A DNA stretch of 64,000 nucleotides from Maricaulis salignorans. GTDB taxonomy: Bacteria; Pseudomonadota; Alphaproteobacteria; Caulobacterales; Maricaulaceae. A model generated the notes under the pieces. It did not search any database, was not told the origin of the DNA, and saw only the letters and a list, made by a program, of their open reading frames with translations. A program made the translations under genes and the position numbers. This document shows positions 50,874-60,180 of the stretch, piece by piece; within the stretch, counting starts at the first letter, position 1; the number at the start of each line of letters is the position of its first letter. Location of the stretch: positions 280,630-344,629 of the forward strand of contig NZ_FNHG01000002.1 of the NCBI RefSeq assembly GCF_900103475.1, written 5' to 3'.

Positions 50874-51697
50874 AGATCCGGACGCCGGTCGCGGAACACG
50901 CCCCAGGCGGCGCGATGCGTGCGCAGGAAATCGCGATCGAAGCTGGCCGACACAATGCCCTCTTCGGTCTTGTTCAGCTCGGACACCTTCTCGCCGCTAT
51001 GGTCGCAGACGAAGGATGAGCCGTAGAAGACCTGGCCATCCTCATTGCCGACCCGGTTGGCTGCCAGCACAGGCATCACATTGGCCACGGCATGGCCCTG
51101 CATGGCGCGCTGCCAGCGGGCCGAGGTATCGAGGCTGTCATCATGCGGCTCCGAACCGATCGCGGTCGGATACATCAGCACTTCCGCGCCCAGCAGCGCC
51201 ATGGCGCGGGCCGCTTCGGGGAACCACTGGTCCCAGCAAATACCGACACCGACACGGCCATGACGGGTGTCCCAGACCTTGAAACCGGTATTGCCGGGCC
51301 GGAAGTAATACTTCTCCTGATAGCCGGGGCCATCGGGAATATGGCTCTTGCGATAGACACCCATCGGGCTTCCATCGGCATCGACCATCACCAGTGAGTT
51401 GTAATAGACTTGCCCGTCGCGCTCATAGATCGAGACCGGAATCACAACGCCAAGCTCGGCGGCCAGCTCGCTCATCGCGATGACACAAGGATGTTCCATT
51501 GCCGGGTAGGCGCGGGCGAAATTGTCCTCGTCCTGGGTCTTGCAAAAATACGGACCCTGGAAGAGTTCAGGCGGCAAAATGATTTGCGCGCCAGCGGCCG
51601 CAGCCTCGCGGATCATCAAAGAGACGCGTTTGATATTGTCCGCGATATCCTCACCGAACCCGGTCTGCAGGCCGGCAATGGTCATCATATTGCTCAT
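50834..51697 (-). CDS. aguB: N-carbamoylputrescine amidase
   Basis: A 287-residue nitrilase-fold hydrolase that turns N-carbamoylputrescine into putrescine, carbon dioxide and ammonia. The Glu-Lys-Cys triad is seen in ILPPELFQGPYF, YRKSHIPDGPGYQEKYYF and VGVGICWDQWFPE. The YxxKSHIPDGPGYxEKYYFxPGNTGFKVW run is distinctive of AguB rather than other nitrilases. It overlaps aguA by four bases, making a two-gene agmatine-to-putrescine unit. Confidence 0.94.
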   Translation of the reverse strand: MSNMMTIAGLQTGFGEDIADNIKRVSLMIREAAAAGAQIILPPELFQGPYFCKTQDEDNFARAYPAMEHPCVIAMSELAAELGVVIPVSIYERDGQVYYNSLVMVDADGSPMGVYRKSHIPDGPGYQEKYYFRPGNTGFKVWDTRHGRVGVGICWDQWFPEAARAMALLGAEVLMYPTAIGSEPHDDSLDTSARWQRAMQGHAVANVMPVLAANRVGNEDGQVFYGSSFVCDHSGEKVSELNKTEEGIVSASFDRDFLRTHRAAWGVFRDRRPDLYEPFFKPLSSKS

Positions 51698-52719
51698 GAT
51701 TTCGGTCCAGCCGGGATGTGTGTCGTGACGCAGTGGAAGGCACCACCGCCGCTCAGGATAGCGCTGGAACGGCAGCCGACAACCTCATGGCCGGTAAACA
51801 GGGCCCGCAGGGCGTCGAGCGCCGCGGCTTCGCTGGCCGTGCCATAGGTCGGGACCACGAGATTGCGCGGCCCGATCACCCAGTTCATATAGCTCGCCGG
51901 CAGGACATCGCCGGCCTTGTTGACGACACGGCCCGGAGAGGGGATGCGGTGAACTGTCAGCTTACGCCCTCGGGCATCGGTCATCGCCGCCAGCTCGGCC
52001 GCGATCTGCTCGAGCATTTGGGCCTGCGGATCATCCGCGCCAAAACCTTCCATACACACGACTTCGCCGGGACGGACGAAGCGGGCGATATTGTCGATAT
52101 GGCCATCGGTGTGATCGCCGATCAGGCCCTTGTCGACCCACAGAACAGTCTCGACGCCGAGCGCGGCCTTCAGCCGCTCCTCGACCACGGCTTCAGTCAA
52201 ATCGGCATTGCGATTCTTGTTGAGCAGGACATCACGCGTGGTGATGACGGTGCCTTCGCCATCAAATTCGAGCGCACCGCCCTCAGCGATCATCTCGACA
52301 TCGACAATGCGGGCCTCGACCATGCGGGCAATCGCGGTGCCGACCGTCTGGTCACCGGGGATCTGGAACTTGCCACCCCAGCCATTGAACGGGAAGCGGG
52401 CCGCGACCAGTTCGCCATCGCGGCGCAGGAAGACCGGCGCCGTATCGCGGGTCCAGACATCGCCGTAATTCTGGCGAACCAGAACAGCCTTGTCGCCCAG
52501 CGCGGCGCGTGCCGAAGCCTCGGTCTCGTCATTGGAGACGAGCACGGTCAGGGGCAAGGGCTTGCCGCCGGCTGCCGGTTCGATCAGGGCCGTCAGAAAG
52601 GCGGCAAACTCGACCCGTGCGGGGGCGAGATTTTCCAACCAGATACTGGCCTCTGCCGGCCAGCAAGTGACGACTTGATCAGGGATTCGGGATTCGTGGG
52701 GGATGGTGTGTTTGCTCAT
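51694..52719 (-). CDS. aguA: Agmatine deiminase
   Basis: A 341-residue guanidine-modifying enzyme that converts agmatine to N-carbamoylputrescine. The active-site regions are WTRDTAPVFL, GGALEFDGEGTVITTRDVLLNKNRN, DHTDGHIDNIARFV with the catalytic histidine, and the terminal CRSSAILSGGGAFHCVTTHIP with the nucleophilic cysteine. The ATG at 52719 with a GAGG site is chosen over the longer open frame. Arginine decarboxylase, the source of agmatine, is not in the window. Confidence 0.94.
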   Translation of the reverse strand: MSKHTIPHESRIPDQVVTCWPAEASIWLENLAPARVEFAAFLTALIEPAAGGKPLPLTVLVSNDETEASARAALGDKAVLVRQNYGDVWTRDTAPVFLRRDGELVAARFPFNGWGGKFQIPGDQTVGTAIARMVEARIVDVEMIAEGGALEFDGEGTVITTRDVLLNKNRNADLTEAVVEERLKAALGVETVLWVDKGLIGDHTDGHIDNIARFVRPGEVVCMEGFGADDPQAQMLEQIAAELAAMTDARGRKLTVHRIPSPGRVVNKAGDVLPASYMNWVIGPRNLVVPTYGTASEAAALDALRALFTGHEVVGCRSSAILSGGGAFHCVTTHIPAGPKS

Positions 52720-52778
52720 GAGCGCGCCTCTATCACGCGTTTGAACCGGACGCGAGCGCAAAAAAGCAAACCTCCCGC

Positions 52779-52811
52779 GCAAAAAAGAAGGGCGGCCCGA
52801 GAGCCGCCCTT
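52779..52811 (-). terminator. Terminator after the TonB receptor
   Basis: A 9-bp stem AAGGGCGGC/GCCGCCCTT (52788-52796 with 52803-52811) followed on the minus strand by CTTTTTTG, 31 bases past the receptor stop. Confidence 0.88.
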
Positions 52812-52841
52812 CCACTGTGTATTGGCATGCGATGCCGGTGC

Positions 52842-55800
52842 TTAGAAGTCGTACTTCACACCGAACAGGACCTGCCAGGTCGAGGCACTGGAGACCCGGG
52901 ATTCCGGGGTCTGAGCGTTGAAGCTCTCGAACACATACTGGTTCGTGCCGGCATCGTAATCCGCATCAACAATGCTGCGGATTTGCGGATAGCTGGCCTG
53001 GGTGAGAATGCCCCACTCATCACTGATGAGGTTGCCGAGGTTCTCGATCACCAGATAACCGGCAGCGCGATGGCCCGGTGCGAAGGCAGGGAATTCCTGC
53101 TCGACGCGCAGATCCAACTTGGTCCACCAGGAACCTTCATGCGAGTTACGCTCGTCGATGGCACCACGGGCCAGGCCGTTGGCGTCGGCATAGGCAAAGA
53201 AGGCTGCCGTGTCGAAGCCTGGCGCGAACCGGACCAGCGGATCGCTGGCATCGGTTGGCACGTAGAGCAGGTGACGACGGTCGGCGAAGTCACCGAAGAT
53301 ATCGCCATCATCATTATCGAACGCGAAGGAGTAACCACGCGACTGGCTGACCTGGCCGAACAGGGTTGCCCGGGTGGTCAGGTCGTCGAAGAAGTCATGC
53401 TCCCAGGAGACACGACCCGTGAAGCGATGCGGAATCTCATAGTTGGATGTCGCAGCTTGCGGGTTGTTCGGGTCGGACACAGCCACACCGGCATAGTTCG
53501 AGAAGGCCACCGAGGAGGTCATCGGATTGGCATCTTCGGACTGGGTGTAAGCATAGGCTGCCGTCCAGCTCAGGCCCAGGTTTTCATACTCACGGCTGAC
53601 CGCCAGCGACAGAACGAGTGACTCGCCACCGTCGAAATTGGTCAGGATGAAGTCCTGGTTGAAGTTCCGGCTGGAACAGGCTGCTGCGGTCGGGACCACA
53701 CAATCAGGATCGCTACGGTCGATCGAACGGTAGATCGGGCGACCGTCCGGTGCCGTATCAACCTGCTCAAGCGTCGCATCGACGATGCCGGCTGCGTCGC
53801 GGCTTTGCGAGTACAGCAGGTCACCCATGACCGTGTAGCCTTCACCAAGGAATGGCAGATCGCCATCATAGGTGAAGCCCAGGGCGGCTTTCCATTCGGC
53901 CGGGATTTCGAAATCAGGGTCGATGGCATTGACGCTTGAATTGGCAGCACCGCTGGCGACGCTGTCATACATGCTTTGCGGAACACCGAAGATCGGACGG
54001 CCAGTGCCACCTTCATCTGCGACATAGGTTTCCGTACCGGTCAGCAGGTTTTGCGGACCAAAATTGGTCAGCTGAACAGCTGTCAGACCATCATTTGCGA
54101 AGTTGTTGGAAACCCAGACATTCGGGTTGCCGCCGGAGTAGAGGCCAAAGCCACCGCGAACCGTCAGGTCGCGACGGGCATCCCAGGTGAAGGCCAGGCG
54201 TGGCTGAATGAGGCCACGTCCGTCCAGGGAGTCGGCGTTGGTGTAACCGTTACGTGCGATGAAGTTCGCATTTTCGTTCGGAACATCATCGGTGGTGTAC
54301 CAGTCGTAACGCAGACCGGCGATCACGGTCAGACCATTCGGGCCGGACCATTCGTCCTGCGCGTAGACCGTGTTGATGTCGTAAGCGAAGCTCGCACCGG
54401 CATCGGCTGGATTATTCGTACCGCGGGCATTGCCGTAATAGATGCGGTTCACATCGCCATTACGGAAGTCGTTGATCGAGTTGAAACGCCATTCACCCTC
54501 GGTGTGCTGAACGAAGAGGTTGAAGATGTCGTAGGTCAGACGCTCGGCGCCGAAGGTGAAGTAGTGGTCGTTCCACTGGTAGTGGCCGACACCCTTCAGG
54601 GTCATCGTCGAGTAGTTGAGCTCATTGGACTGACGCGAATCGTCGGCACCGAGATAGACGGTGTTGCCGCCAACGCGGATCTGAACTTCACCGAAATCAG
54701 TGCCATTGATTGAGGCCTGGGTGAAATCGACTTCCTGGTAGGACGCGCGCAGCTCGGTGGAGAAATTATCCGTCCAGTTGGAGAAGAGCTGGGCGGTGTA
54801 GGCGGTCAGGTCGGAACCACGATTATAGAGGTGGTTCTCGTACTCGAACTCATTGTTGTCGCCATCGGACTCGGTGCGGTTGGCACCTTCCGACTGGTTG
54901 TAGGTCAGAGCGAAACGATGGTCGTCATTGATGTTCCAGTCGACGCGGACCAGGATGCTCTCATCGATAACCGGTGCATTACCTGGGACGCCGCCCGGAT
55001 TGTAGCCATACACGTTCTGGGCAATGTCGAGGATGTCGGCATAGTCAGCCTGGGTGAAGCCGGTGATTTCGGTCGGGGCGCCAGAACCTTCTGGACCACG
55101 GTCGAAGATATCAATGCCTTCAAAGCGCTCATAGGCAGCAAAGAAGAACAGGCGGTCCTGGATGATCGGGCCACCGAAGGTGATGCCGTAGCGCTTCTGG
55201 TCGTATTCAGGAACCGTGAAGCTCGAACCTTCGAGCGAGTCACCCTGGAAGGCGTCGGAGGTGTAATCGTAGAAGACGCCGCCGTGGAATTCATTGGTGC
55301 CGGACTTGGTGACGGCATTGATGTTACAGGCGGTGAAGCCACCGTATTCGACGTCAAACGGCGCCAGTTCGACAGAGACCTGTTCGATCGCGTCATAGGA
55401 GAATGGCATGCGCTGGGTCGGGTAACCGTTCGAGTTCAGACCGAAACCGTCATTGAGGCCAAGGCCATCAACGGTCAGGCTGTTATAGCGTGGGTTGGCA
55501 CCGGCACACTGGATCGAGTCATTGAAGGATTCGTCGATATAGATGCGCGGGTCCTGACGCACAACATCCGCGAGAGCGCGGTTGATCGCCGGAGTTTCCT
55601 GCAGGTCCTGGAGGGTGAAGGTCGAGTTTGGACCCACGGCAGTGTTCATCGCCTGGATGGCCGATGCGGTCACGACGACGACGTCGGACGTGCCCGAAGC
55701 AGCCGACATTTCGAGATTGAGCGACATGCTCTCGCCGAGGGCGAGGAAGACACCTTCAACCCGGCGAGGCTGGAAGCCATCGGCGGTGACGGTCACATTG

Positions 55801-56045
55801 TAAGGGCCGCCAACGCGAAGGCCCGAAGACGAAAAGCCGCCATTGACGCCGGTCGACGTTCTGGAGACCGAGCCACTGGGCGTGTGCAGGATGGTGACGC
55901 TGGCACCGGACACCGAGTTTCCGGCGCCATCGGTGACCGAACCACGCAGCGAGGAAGATGTTTCCTGCGCATAAACCGCGGCGGGCGCGGCTGCCAGCAA
56001 GGCGATAGTCGCCGCGCTGAGTGAAAGTTTTTTCATGAATGTCAT
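52842..56045 (-). CDS. Oar-like TonB-dependent outer-membrane receptor
   Basis: A 1067-residue outer-membrane receptor. The signal peptide MTFMKKLSLSAATIALLAAAPAAVYAQ is followed by a carboxypeptidase-regulatory-like domain (SLRGSVTDGAGNSVSGASVTILHTPSGSVSRTSTGVNGGF, about 30-115), a plug domain (about 130-260, ALADVVRQDPRIYIDES) and a long beta-barrel ending WQVLFGVKYDF. ATG at 56045 or 56036 are both possible. Oar-like receptors take up large substrates such as peptides or oligosaccharides; the ligand is unknown. It stands as a single gene with its own terminator. Codon use matches highly expressed genes (less skewed C/G choice is visible). Confidence 0.92.
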   Translation of the reverse strand: MTFMKKLSLSAATIALLAAAPAAVYAQETSSSLRGSVTDGAGNSVSGASVTILHTPSGSVSRTSTGVNGGFSSSGLRVGGPYNVTVTADGFQPRRVEGVFLALGESMSLNLEMSAASGTSDVVVVTASAIQAMNTAVGPNSTFTLQDLQETPAINRALADVVRQDPRIYIDESFNDSIQCAGANPRYNSLTVDGLGLNDGFGLNSNGYPTQRMPFSYDAIEQVSVELAPFDVEYGGFTACNINAVTKSGTNEFHGGVFYDYTSDAFQGDSLEGSSFTVPEYDQKRYGITFGGPIIQDRLFFFAAYERFEGIDIFDRGPEGSGAPTEITGFTQADYADILDIAQNVYGYNPGGVPGNAPVIDESILVRVDWNINDDHRFALTYNQSEGANRTESDGDNNEFEYENHLYNRGSDLTAYTAQLFSNWTDNFSTELRASYQEVDFTQASINGTDFGEVQIRVGGNTVYLGADDSRQSNELNYSTMTLKGVGHYQWNDHYFTFGAERLTYDIFNLFVQHTEGEWRFNSINDFRNGDVNRIYYGNARGTNNPADAGASFAYDINTVYAQDEWSGPNGLTVIAGLRYDWYTTDDVPNENANFIARNGYTNADSLDGRGLIQPRLAFTWDARRDLTVRGGFGLYSGGNPNVWVSNNFANDGLTAVQLTNFGPQNLLTGTETYVADEGGTGRPIFGVPQSMYDSVASGAANSSVNAIDPDFEIPAEWKAALGFTYDGDLPFLGEGYTVMGDLLYSQSRDAAGIVDATLEQVDTAPDGRPIYRSIDRSDPDCVVPTAAACSSRNFNQDFILTNFDGGESLVLSLAVSREYENLGLSWTAAYAYTQSEDANPMTSSVAFSNYAGVAVSDPNNPQAATSNYEIPHRFTGRVSWEHDFFDDLTTRATLFGQVSQSRGYSFAFDNDDGDIFGDFADRRHLLYVPTDASDPLVRFAPGFDTAAFFAYADANGLARGAIDERNSHEGSWWTKLDLRVEQEFPAFAPGHRAAGYLVIENLGNLISDEWGILTQASYPQIRSIVDADYDAGTNQYVFESFNAQTPESRVSSASTWQVLFGVKYDF

Positions 56046-56371
56046 TTGGAGGTGTCCCCCTAGGATCGACCAAACGAGGGAGCGGGTCCCCCAACGAAGC
56101 AAGCGCCTCGTACGCTGGACGTTCGAAGAATCCAAGACAGCTACGCGAAGGTTTTGTGACACTCGCCGCGCCGACGCCCAACCTGAATCCGCGCTTCAAT
56201 GGCTGAATCGCGCAAGATATGTGTTTGCAGGGCGGTATTTGCTCAACATACGGGGGGCGAAGCTGGTGAGCTCACGACAATCCCTGTCCACAGCGCCCTT
56301 TACGGGCCGCAGCGGAAAGGGCATAGCCTGCGGCGAAAATGTTACACTTTCTTAAGACCTGTGAGCCCTCA
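56046..56371. other. Divergent intergenic region, TonB receptor / GT39
   Basis: About 325 bases without a supported gene. It must carry promoters in both directions. Part of it (56150-56350) is AT-richer than its surroundings. I see no strong palindrome or known operator. Confidence 0.5.
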
Positions 56372-57925
56372 ATGGTTGAGTTTGAACAAAAACACACGCA
56401 ATGGACGTGGGGCTGGGAGCGGGCAGCGCTTGCCCTGATTCTTGGCATCGGTCTGATGCGCATTCTGGCCCTCGCACTCAATCCGATTGAGCTCTACGCC
56501 GATGAATCCCAGTATTGGGTCTGGTCGCTGCGACTCGATTGGGGCTATTTTTCCAAACCGCCAATGATCGCCTGGCTGATCAGGCTGATGACGACAATAT
56601 TTGGCGATACCGAGTTCAGCGTCCGGCTCGCCTCTCCCCTGCTGCATTCGGCCACTGCAAGCTTCCTCTTCCTGAGCGCCCGCAAGCTCTGGGATGCGCG
56701 CACCGGTTTCTGGGCCGCGCTGATCTATCTGACGATCCCGTCCCTGTGGATTTCCGGCGCCATCATTTCCACTGACGTGCCAGCCATGTGCGCCTGGTCT
56801 GCTGGCCTCTATGCCCTGCTGCGCCTGCGCGATGGCGGCGGCTGGGCCAGTGCGGCCGGGCTCGGCCTGGCAATCGGTCTCGGCTTTCTGTCGAAATACG
56901 TGCTGATCTATTTCGTGCTGGGCGTCGGCATATGTCTGGTGATCGACGCACCGACCCGCCATGCGTTGTTGAATCTGCGCGGTGCCCTGGCCATGCTGAT
57001 TGGCGCCGCACTGCTGACGCCGAATATCCTCTGGAACGCGGCCCATGACTTCGCCACCGTGAGCCATACCGCCGCCAACGCAAACTGGGGCGGCGACCTG
57101 TTTCATCCTGCCGAACTGTTCGAATTCCTGGCCGGACAACTGGGCATATTCGGACCGGCACTATTCATCGTTCTGCTGGCCATTCTGGGCGGCATCATAT
57201 GGCGCTTCCGCGAGGCCCTGCCGGACTCGCGCCTGCTGGCAGCCTTCATCCTGCCGGCCCTGCTGACGGTATCGGCCCAGGCTTTCATCAGCCGCGCTCA
57301 CGCCAATTGGGCCGGGGCCGCCTATATCGCCGCCACCTTACTCGTCGCCGCCTTCCTGCTGCGCGGACCGGCCTGGCGGCGCGGTATTCTCTATGGCTCG
57401 ATCGCCTTTCATACCGCTTTGGGCCTGTTCATGACGGTTGTGGTCGTCAACCCACCTCTGGTCGAAGCCTTCCATCTGGAAAACTCGACCAAGCGCATTC
57501 GCGCCTGGCAGGAAACTGCCGATGCCATCAGCCAGGCCGGCACGGCCGCTGACTACAGCGCGATCGTGTTCGATGATCGCAATATCTTCCACCAGATGCA
57601 GCGCTATGGCAGCGACACCAACCCGTCACTGGCGATGTGGTTGCGCTATTCCGGACCGGTCAATCATGCCGAACAGGAGTGGCCGCTCGAGGACGGGCAT
57701 CAGGCACCGGTCCTGATCGTCTCGCACCGGCCACTGGAAGTGGCGAAAATGCGGGAGGATTTTGACCAGTTCGACGCAGCCGGCAGTCTGTCGATCGCAC
57801 TTGATGGCGACAAGACGCGTGAATTCACCCTGTGGCGGGCCCAAGGCTATCACCGCATTGAGCGCGACGCGGCCTACGAGATGAATTGGCAGGCGATTGA
57901 CGAGGCTGTACAGGCCGGCAATTGA
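56372..57925 (+). CDS. GT39/ArnT-type membrane glycosyltransferase
   Basis: A 517-residue integral-membrane glycosyltransferase with about ten membrane segments. The catalytic-loop motif ELYADESQYWVWS (with the Asp-Glu pair) follows the first helix, and KPPMIAWLIRLMTTIFG follows it, both typical of GT39/ArnT/PMT enzymes using polyprenyl-phosphate sugar donors on the periplasmic side. Acceptor (lipid A, glycan or protein) is unknown. The ATG at 56372 is preferred to the open frame start at 56339. It converges on argC with no gap. Confidence 0.88.
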   Translation: MVEFEQKHTQWTWGWERAALALILGIGLMRILALALNPIELYADESQYWVWSLRLDWGYFSKPPMIAWLIRLMTTIFGDTEFSVRLASPLLHSATASFLFLSARKLWDARTGFWAALIYLTIPSLWISGAIISTDVPAMCAWSAGLYALLRLRDGGGWASAAGLGLAIGLGFLSKYVLIYFVLGVGICLVIDAPTRHALLNLRGALAMLIGAALLTPNILWNAAHDFATVSHTAANANWGGDLFHPAELFEFLAGQLGIFGPALFIVLLAILGGIIWRFREALPDSRLLAAFILPALLTVSAQAFISRAHANWAGAAYIAATLLVAAFLLRGPAWRRGILYGSIAFHTALGLFMTVVVVNPPLVEAFHLENSTKRIRAWQETADAISQAGTAADYSAIVFDDRNIFHQMQRYGSDTNPSLAMWLRYSGPVNHAEQEWPLEDGHQAPVLIVSHRPLEVAKMREDFDQFDAAGSLSIALDGDKTREFTLWRAQGYHRIERDAAYEMNWQAIDEAVQAGN

Positions 57926-58855
57926 CTATTCCGGCAGCCCCAGTGCCAGACAGAGATTTTGCAGGGCCTGGACGGCTGCACCCTTGAGCAAATTGTCGAG
58001 GGTGGAGACAATGACCACGTGGCGCCCGTCCGCGCTGAGGCCGAAACCGCCGATAACAGCGCCGGGCAGCTCGGCTCCGTCACGGATCTCCGGCGTTTCT
58101 CCGGTCACCCTCACCAGCGGCTCATCGCGATAGGCCGTCTCGTAGAGTGCGATCAAGACGTCACGTGTGACCGGATCGAGAAGGGAAAGATGCACCGTCG
58201 CCACAATGCCGCGAAAGAAGGCGGCTACGTGCGGCGTGAAGCGGACGTCGAGGCCCAGCTGCCGGGACATTTCCTGCTCGTGCAAATGCCCGGTCAGGGC
58301 ATAGGGCATAAGATTGTCGCGCAAGGCCTCGAGGTCATTCTTGCGCGAAGGCGTAGTGCCCGCGCCGGAATACCCGGAAACGCCGAACACGTGCGGATCG
58401 ACCGCCAGCCGATCCCGCAGCGGAGCGATCGCCAGCTGTCCAGCCGTCGCATAGCAGCCCGGATTGGCGATCCGTTTCGCACTGCGCAGGGCGTCACGCC
58501 CATAAATTTCCGGCAGACCATAAGTCCAGCCATCGTCAAACCGGTAATCCGCTGACAGGTCGACAATCACCGTTTTCGGGCTTGCCGCATCAATCGCGGC
58601 AACAAATGAACCGGCCGCCCCGTTCGGCAGGGCGAGAATGACGGCGTCAGCCCCGCGATCAGCGACCGCGCCGGGTGAGAGCGACTCGAACAACAGCCCG
58701 TTCGCGATTTCCGGTGCCATATCACACACCGGCTGGCCGGCCAGTTCGCGTGAGCTGGCAAACACCAGGTCAAGGTCGTCGCGAGCCGCGATCAGGCGCA
58801 GGAGTTCGCGCCCGGTATGGCCACGCGCACCGACGAGCCCGATCCGCAGTTTCAT
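57926..58855 (-). CDS. argC: N-acetyl-gamma-glutamyl-phosphate reductase
   Basis: A 309-residue reductase of arginine synthesis, the short (type 2) form. NADP-binding start IGLVGARGHTGRELLRLI and the catalytic cysteine in ANPGCYATAGQLAIAPL are present, as are the VSGYSGAGTTPSRKN segment and the histidine element TGHLHEQEM. It follows argAB by a four-base overlap at the end of the operon. Confidence 0.95.
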   Translation of the reverse strand: MKLRIGLVGARGHTGRELLRLIAARDDLDLVFASSRELAGQPVCDMAPEIANGLLFESLSPGAVADRGADAVILALPNGAAGSFVAAIDAASPKTVIVDLSADYRFDDGWTYGLPEIYGRDALRSAKRIANPGCYATAGQLAIAPLRDRLAVDPHVFGVSGYSGAGTTPSRKNDLEALRDNLMPYALTGHLHEQEMSRQLGLDVRFTPHVAAFFRGIVATVHLSLLDPVTRDVLIALYETAYRDEPLVRVTGETPEIRDGAELPGAVIGGFGLSADGRHVVIVSTLDNLLKGAAVQALQNLCLALGLPE

Positions 58856-60180
58856 GGTGCCAACTCCAGCGTTGGCGGCAGATCGAAAATCCGGGTCACG
58901 ACACCATCAATTTCGGCGGGACGAATGCCTTCGCCGCGCCAGAAAACCGTCCATTCATCGCGCCGGATCGCTCCGTCGCATTCGTCGAAATAGAAATTGT
59001 TGACCGGATTGGCGGTGCGCGAGCGCCAGATCAGACGCGGTGCATAATCGACCAGGCGGTTCCAGACGGTCCGGCCCAGTCCCTCGCCACGCGCATCGTC
59101 AAGGACGGCGAATTTGTCGAGATAGATCCAGTCATCCAGCCGTGTCGTGATCGCGGCGGCGCGATAACTGTCCGTGACAAAGGCCTGGTCGAGCACGAGA
59201 TTGTCCCAATATCCGGCGATTGGCGCGCGCCCGAAGGCCGTCGTCACCAATGCGTGGAGGCGTCCAAGATCGAGGTCGTCCTTGGAGGCCGTCGAGAGGA
59301 TTGTCTCGCCGCGCCGGATCAGCGTGCCCGCACCGGCATGGGTGAAGAGTTCACGCGCCAGCTCTGCCGGGCTGGTGATCGAAACCGAACTGGAAAGCGG
59401 CAGATCGTCGAGCAGACGCTTGATCTCCTCCAGCTTCAGCCGCATGCCGCCATTGACCCATTCGGCCTGCATCAACGCCGAATAATCGGTCGCCAGATTG
59501 ATTGAAGACAGGACATCACCCCACTCGTCGAGCAGGCCACCTGTTCCGGTCAGAAACACGACTTTGTAGGGCTGCAAGGCATGTACGAGCGCGCGAACGG
59601 CGGAATCGGCATTGATATTGACCAGGCGTCCATCATGGGTTTCACCGAGGCAGCCCAGGATTGCCGCTTGTCCGGCCCGCGCCGCAGCAGCGACCAGCTC
59701 GAGATGGACTTTCGTCGGCTCACCGACGCGGCCCAGCTTCTCCTCATCGACCAACTGGGCCTCAAACACGCCGCGCGGCACAGCAGCAGCGCGCCCGCCC
59801 GCCTCGCGAATGGCATCGACCAGTTGAAGATTGGCCTGGGTCAGGGTCTCGCGAATGATCGGGATCGCAGCCTCGCGCGTCACCCGCAGGCCATTGATAC
59901 GTTCCGTCCCGATTCCGGCCTCGGACAGCGCTGCATCGAGTTGCGGCCCGCCGCCATGGACGACGACCGGTGACAAGCCGACCGATTGCAGAAAGGCCAG
60001 CGCCGTTGCGAGACCGTCAAGATCCTCCTGGATCACTGCACCGCCGACCTTGATAACGGCAAAGCGCTCCTGATCCACACCGGAAAAGCGCTGCAGGTAT
60101 TCGCGGATCTCCTTGCCGTCGCGCATATGCGACAGCAGGCGGACAATCGTCGGGCGAACGCCGGGGAGTTGCGACGTCAC
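58852..60180 (-). CDS. Bifunctional N-acetylglutamate synthase/kinase
   Basis: A 442-residue fusion of an amino-acid kinase (residues about 25-280: VIKVGGAVIQEDL, VVHGGGPQLD, NINADSAVRAL, KLEEIKRLL) and a C-terminal GNAT domain (about 285-442, LDKFAVLDDARGEGLGRTVWNRLV). This NAGS/K type does the first two steps of arginine synthesis and is known in Maricaulis and Xanthomonas, where it forms a tetramer. It sits between the transcarbamylase and argC with four-base overlaps on both sides. Confidence 0.94.
   Translation of the reverse strand: MTSQLPGVRPTIVRLLSHMRDGKEIREYLQRFSGVDQERFAVIKVGGAVIQEDLDGLATALAFLQSVGLSPVVVHGGGPQLDAALSEAGIGTERINGLRVTREAAIPIIRETLTQANLQLVDAIREAGGRAAAVPRGVFEAQLVDEEKLGRVGEPTKVHLELVAAAARAGQAAILGCLGETHDGRLVNINADSAVRALVHALQPYKVVFLTGTGGLLDEWGDVLSSINLATDYSALMQAEWVNGGMRLKLEEIKRLLDDLPLSSSVSITSPAELARELFTHAGAGTLIRRGETILSTASKDDLDLGRLHALVTTAFGRAPIAGYWDNLVLDQAFVTDSYRAAAITTRLDDWIYLDKFAVLDDARGEGLGRTVWNRLVDYAPRLIWRSRTANPVNNFYFDECDGAIRRDEWTVFWRGEGIRPAEIDGVVTRIFDLPPTLELAP

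Noticed and set aside
54831..56024. 397-residue plus-strand frame opposite the TonB receptor
   Set aside because: Valine/glutamate-rich shadow; the receptor on the other strand is well supported.
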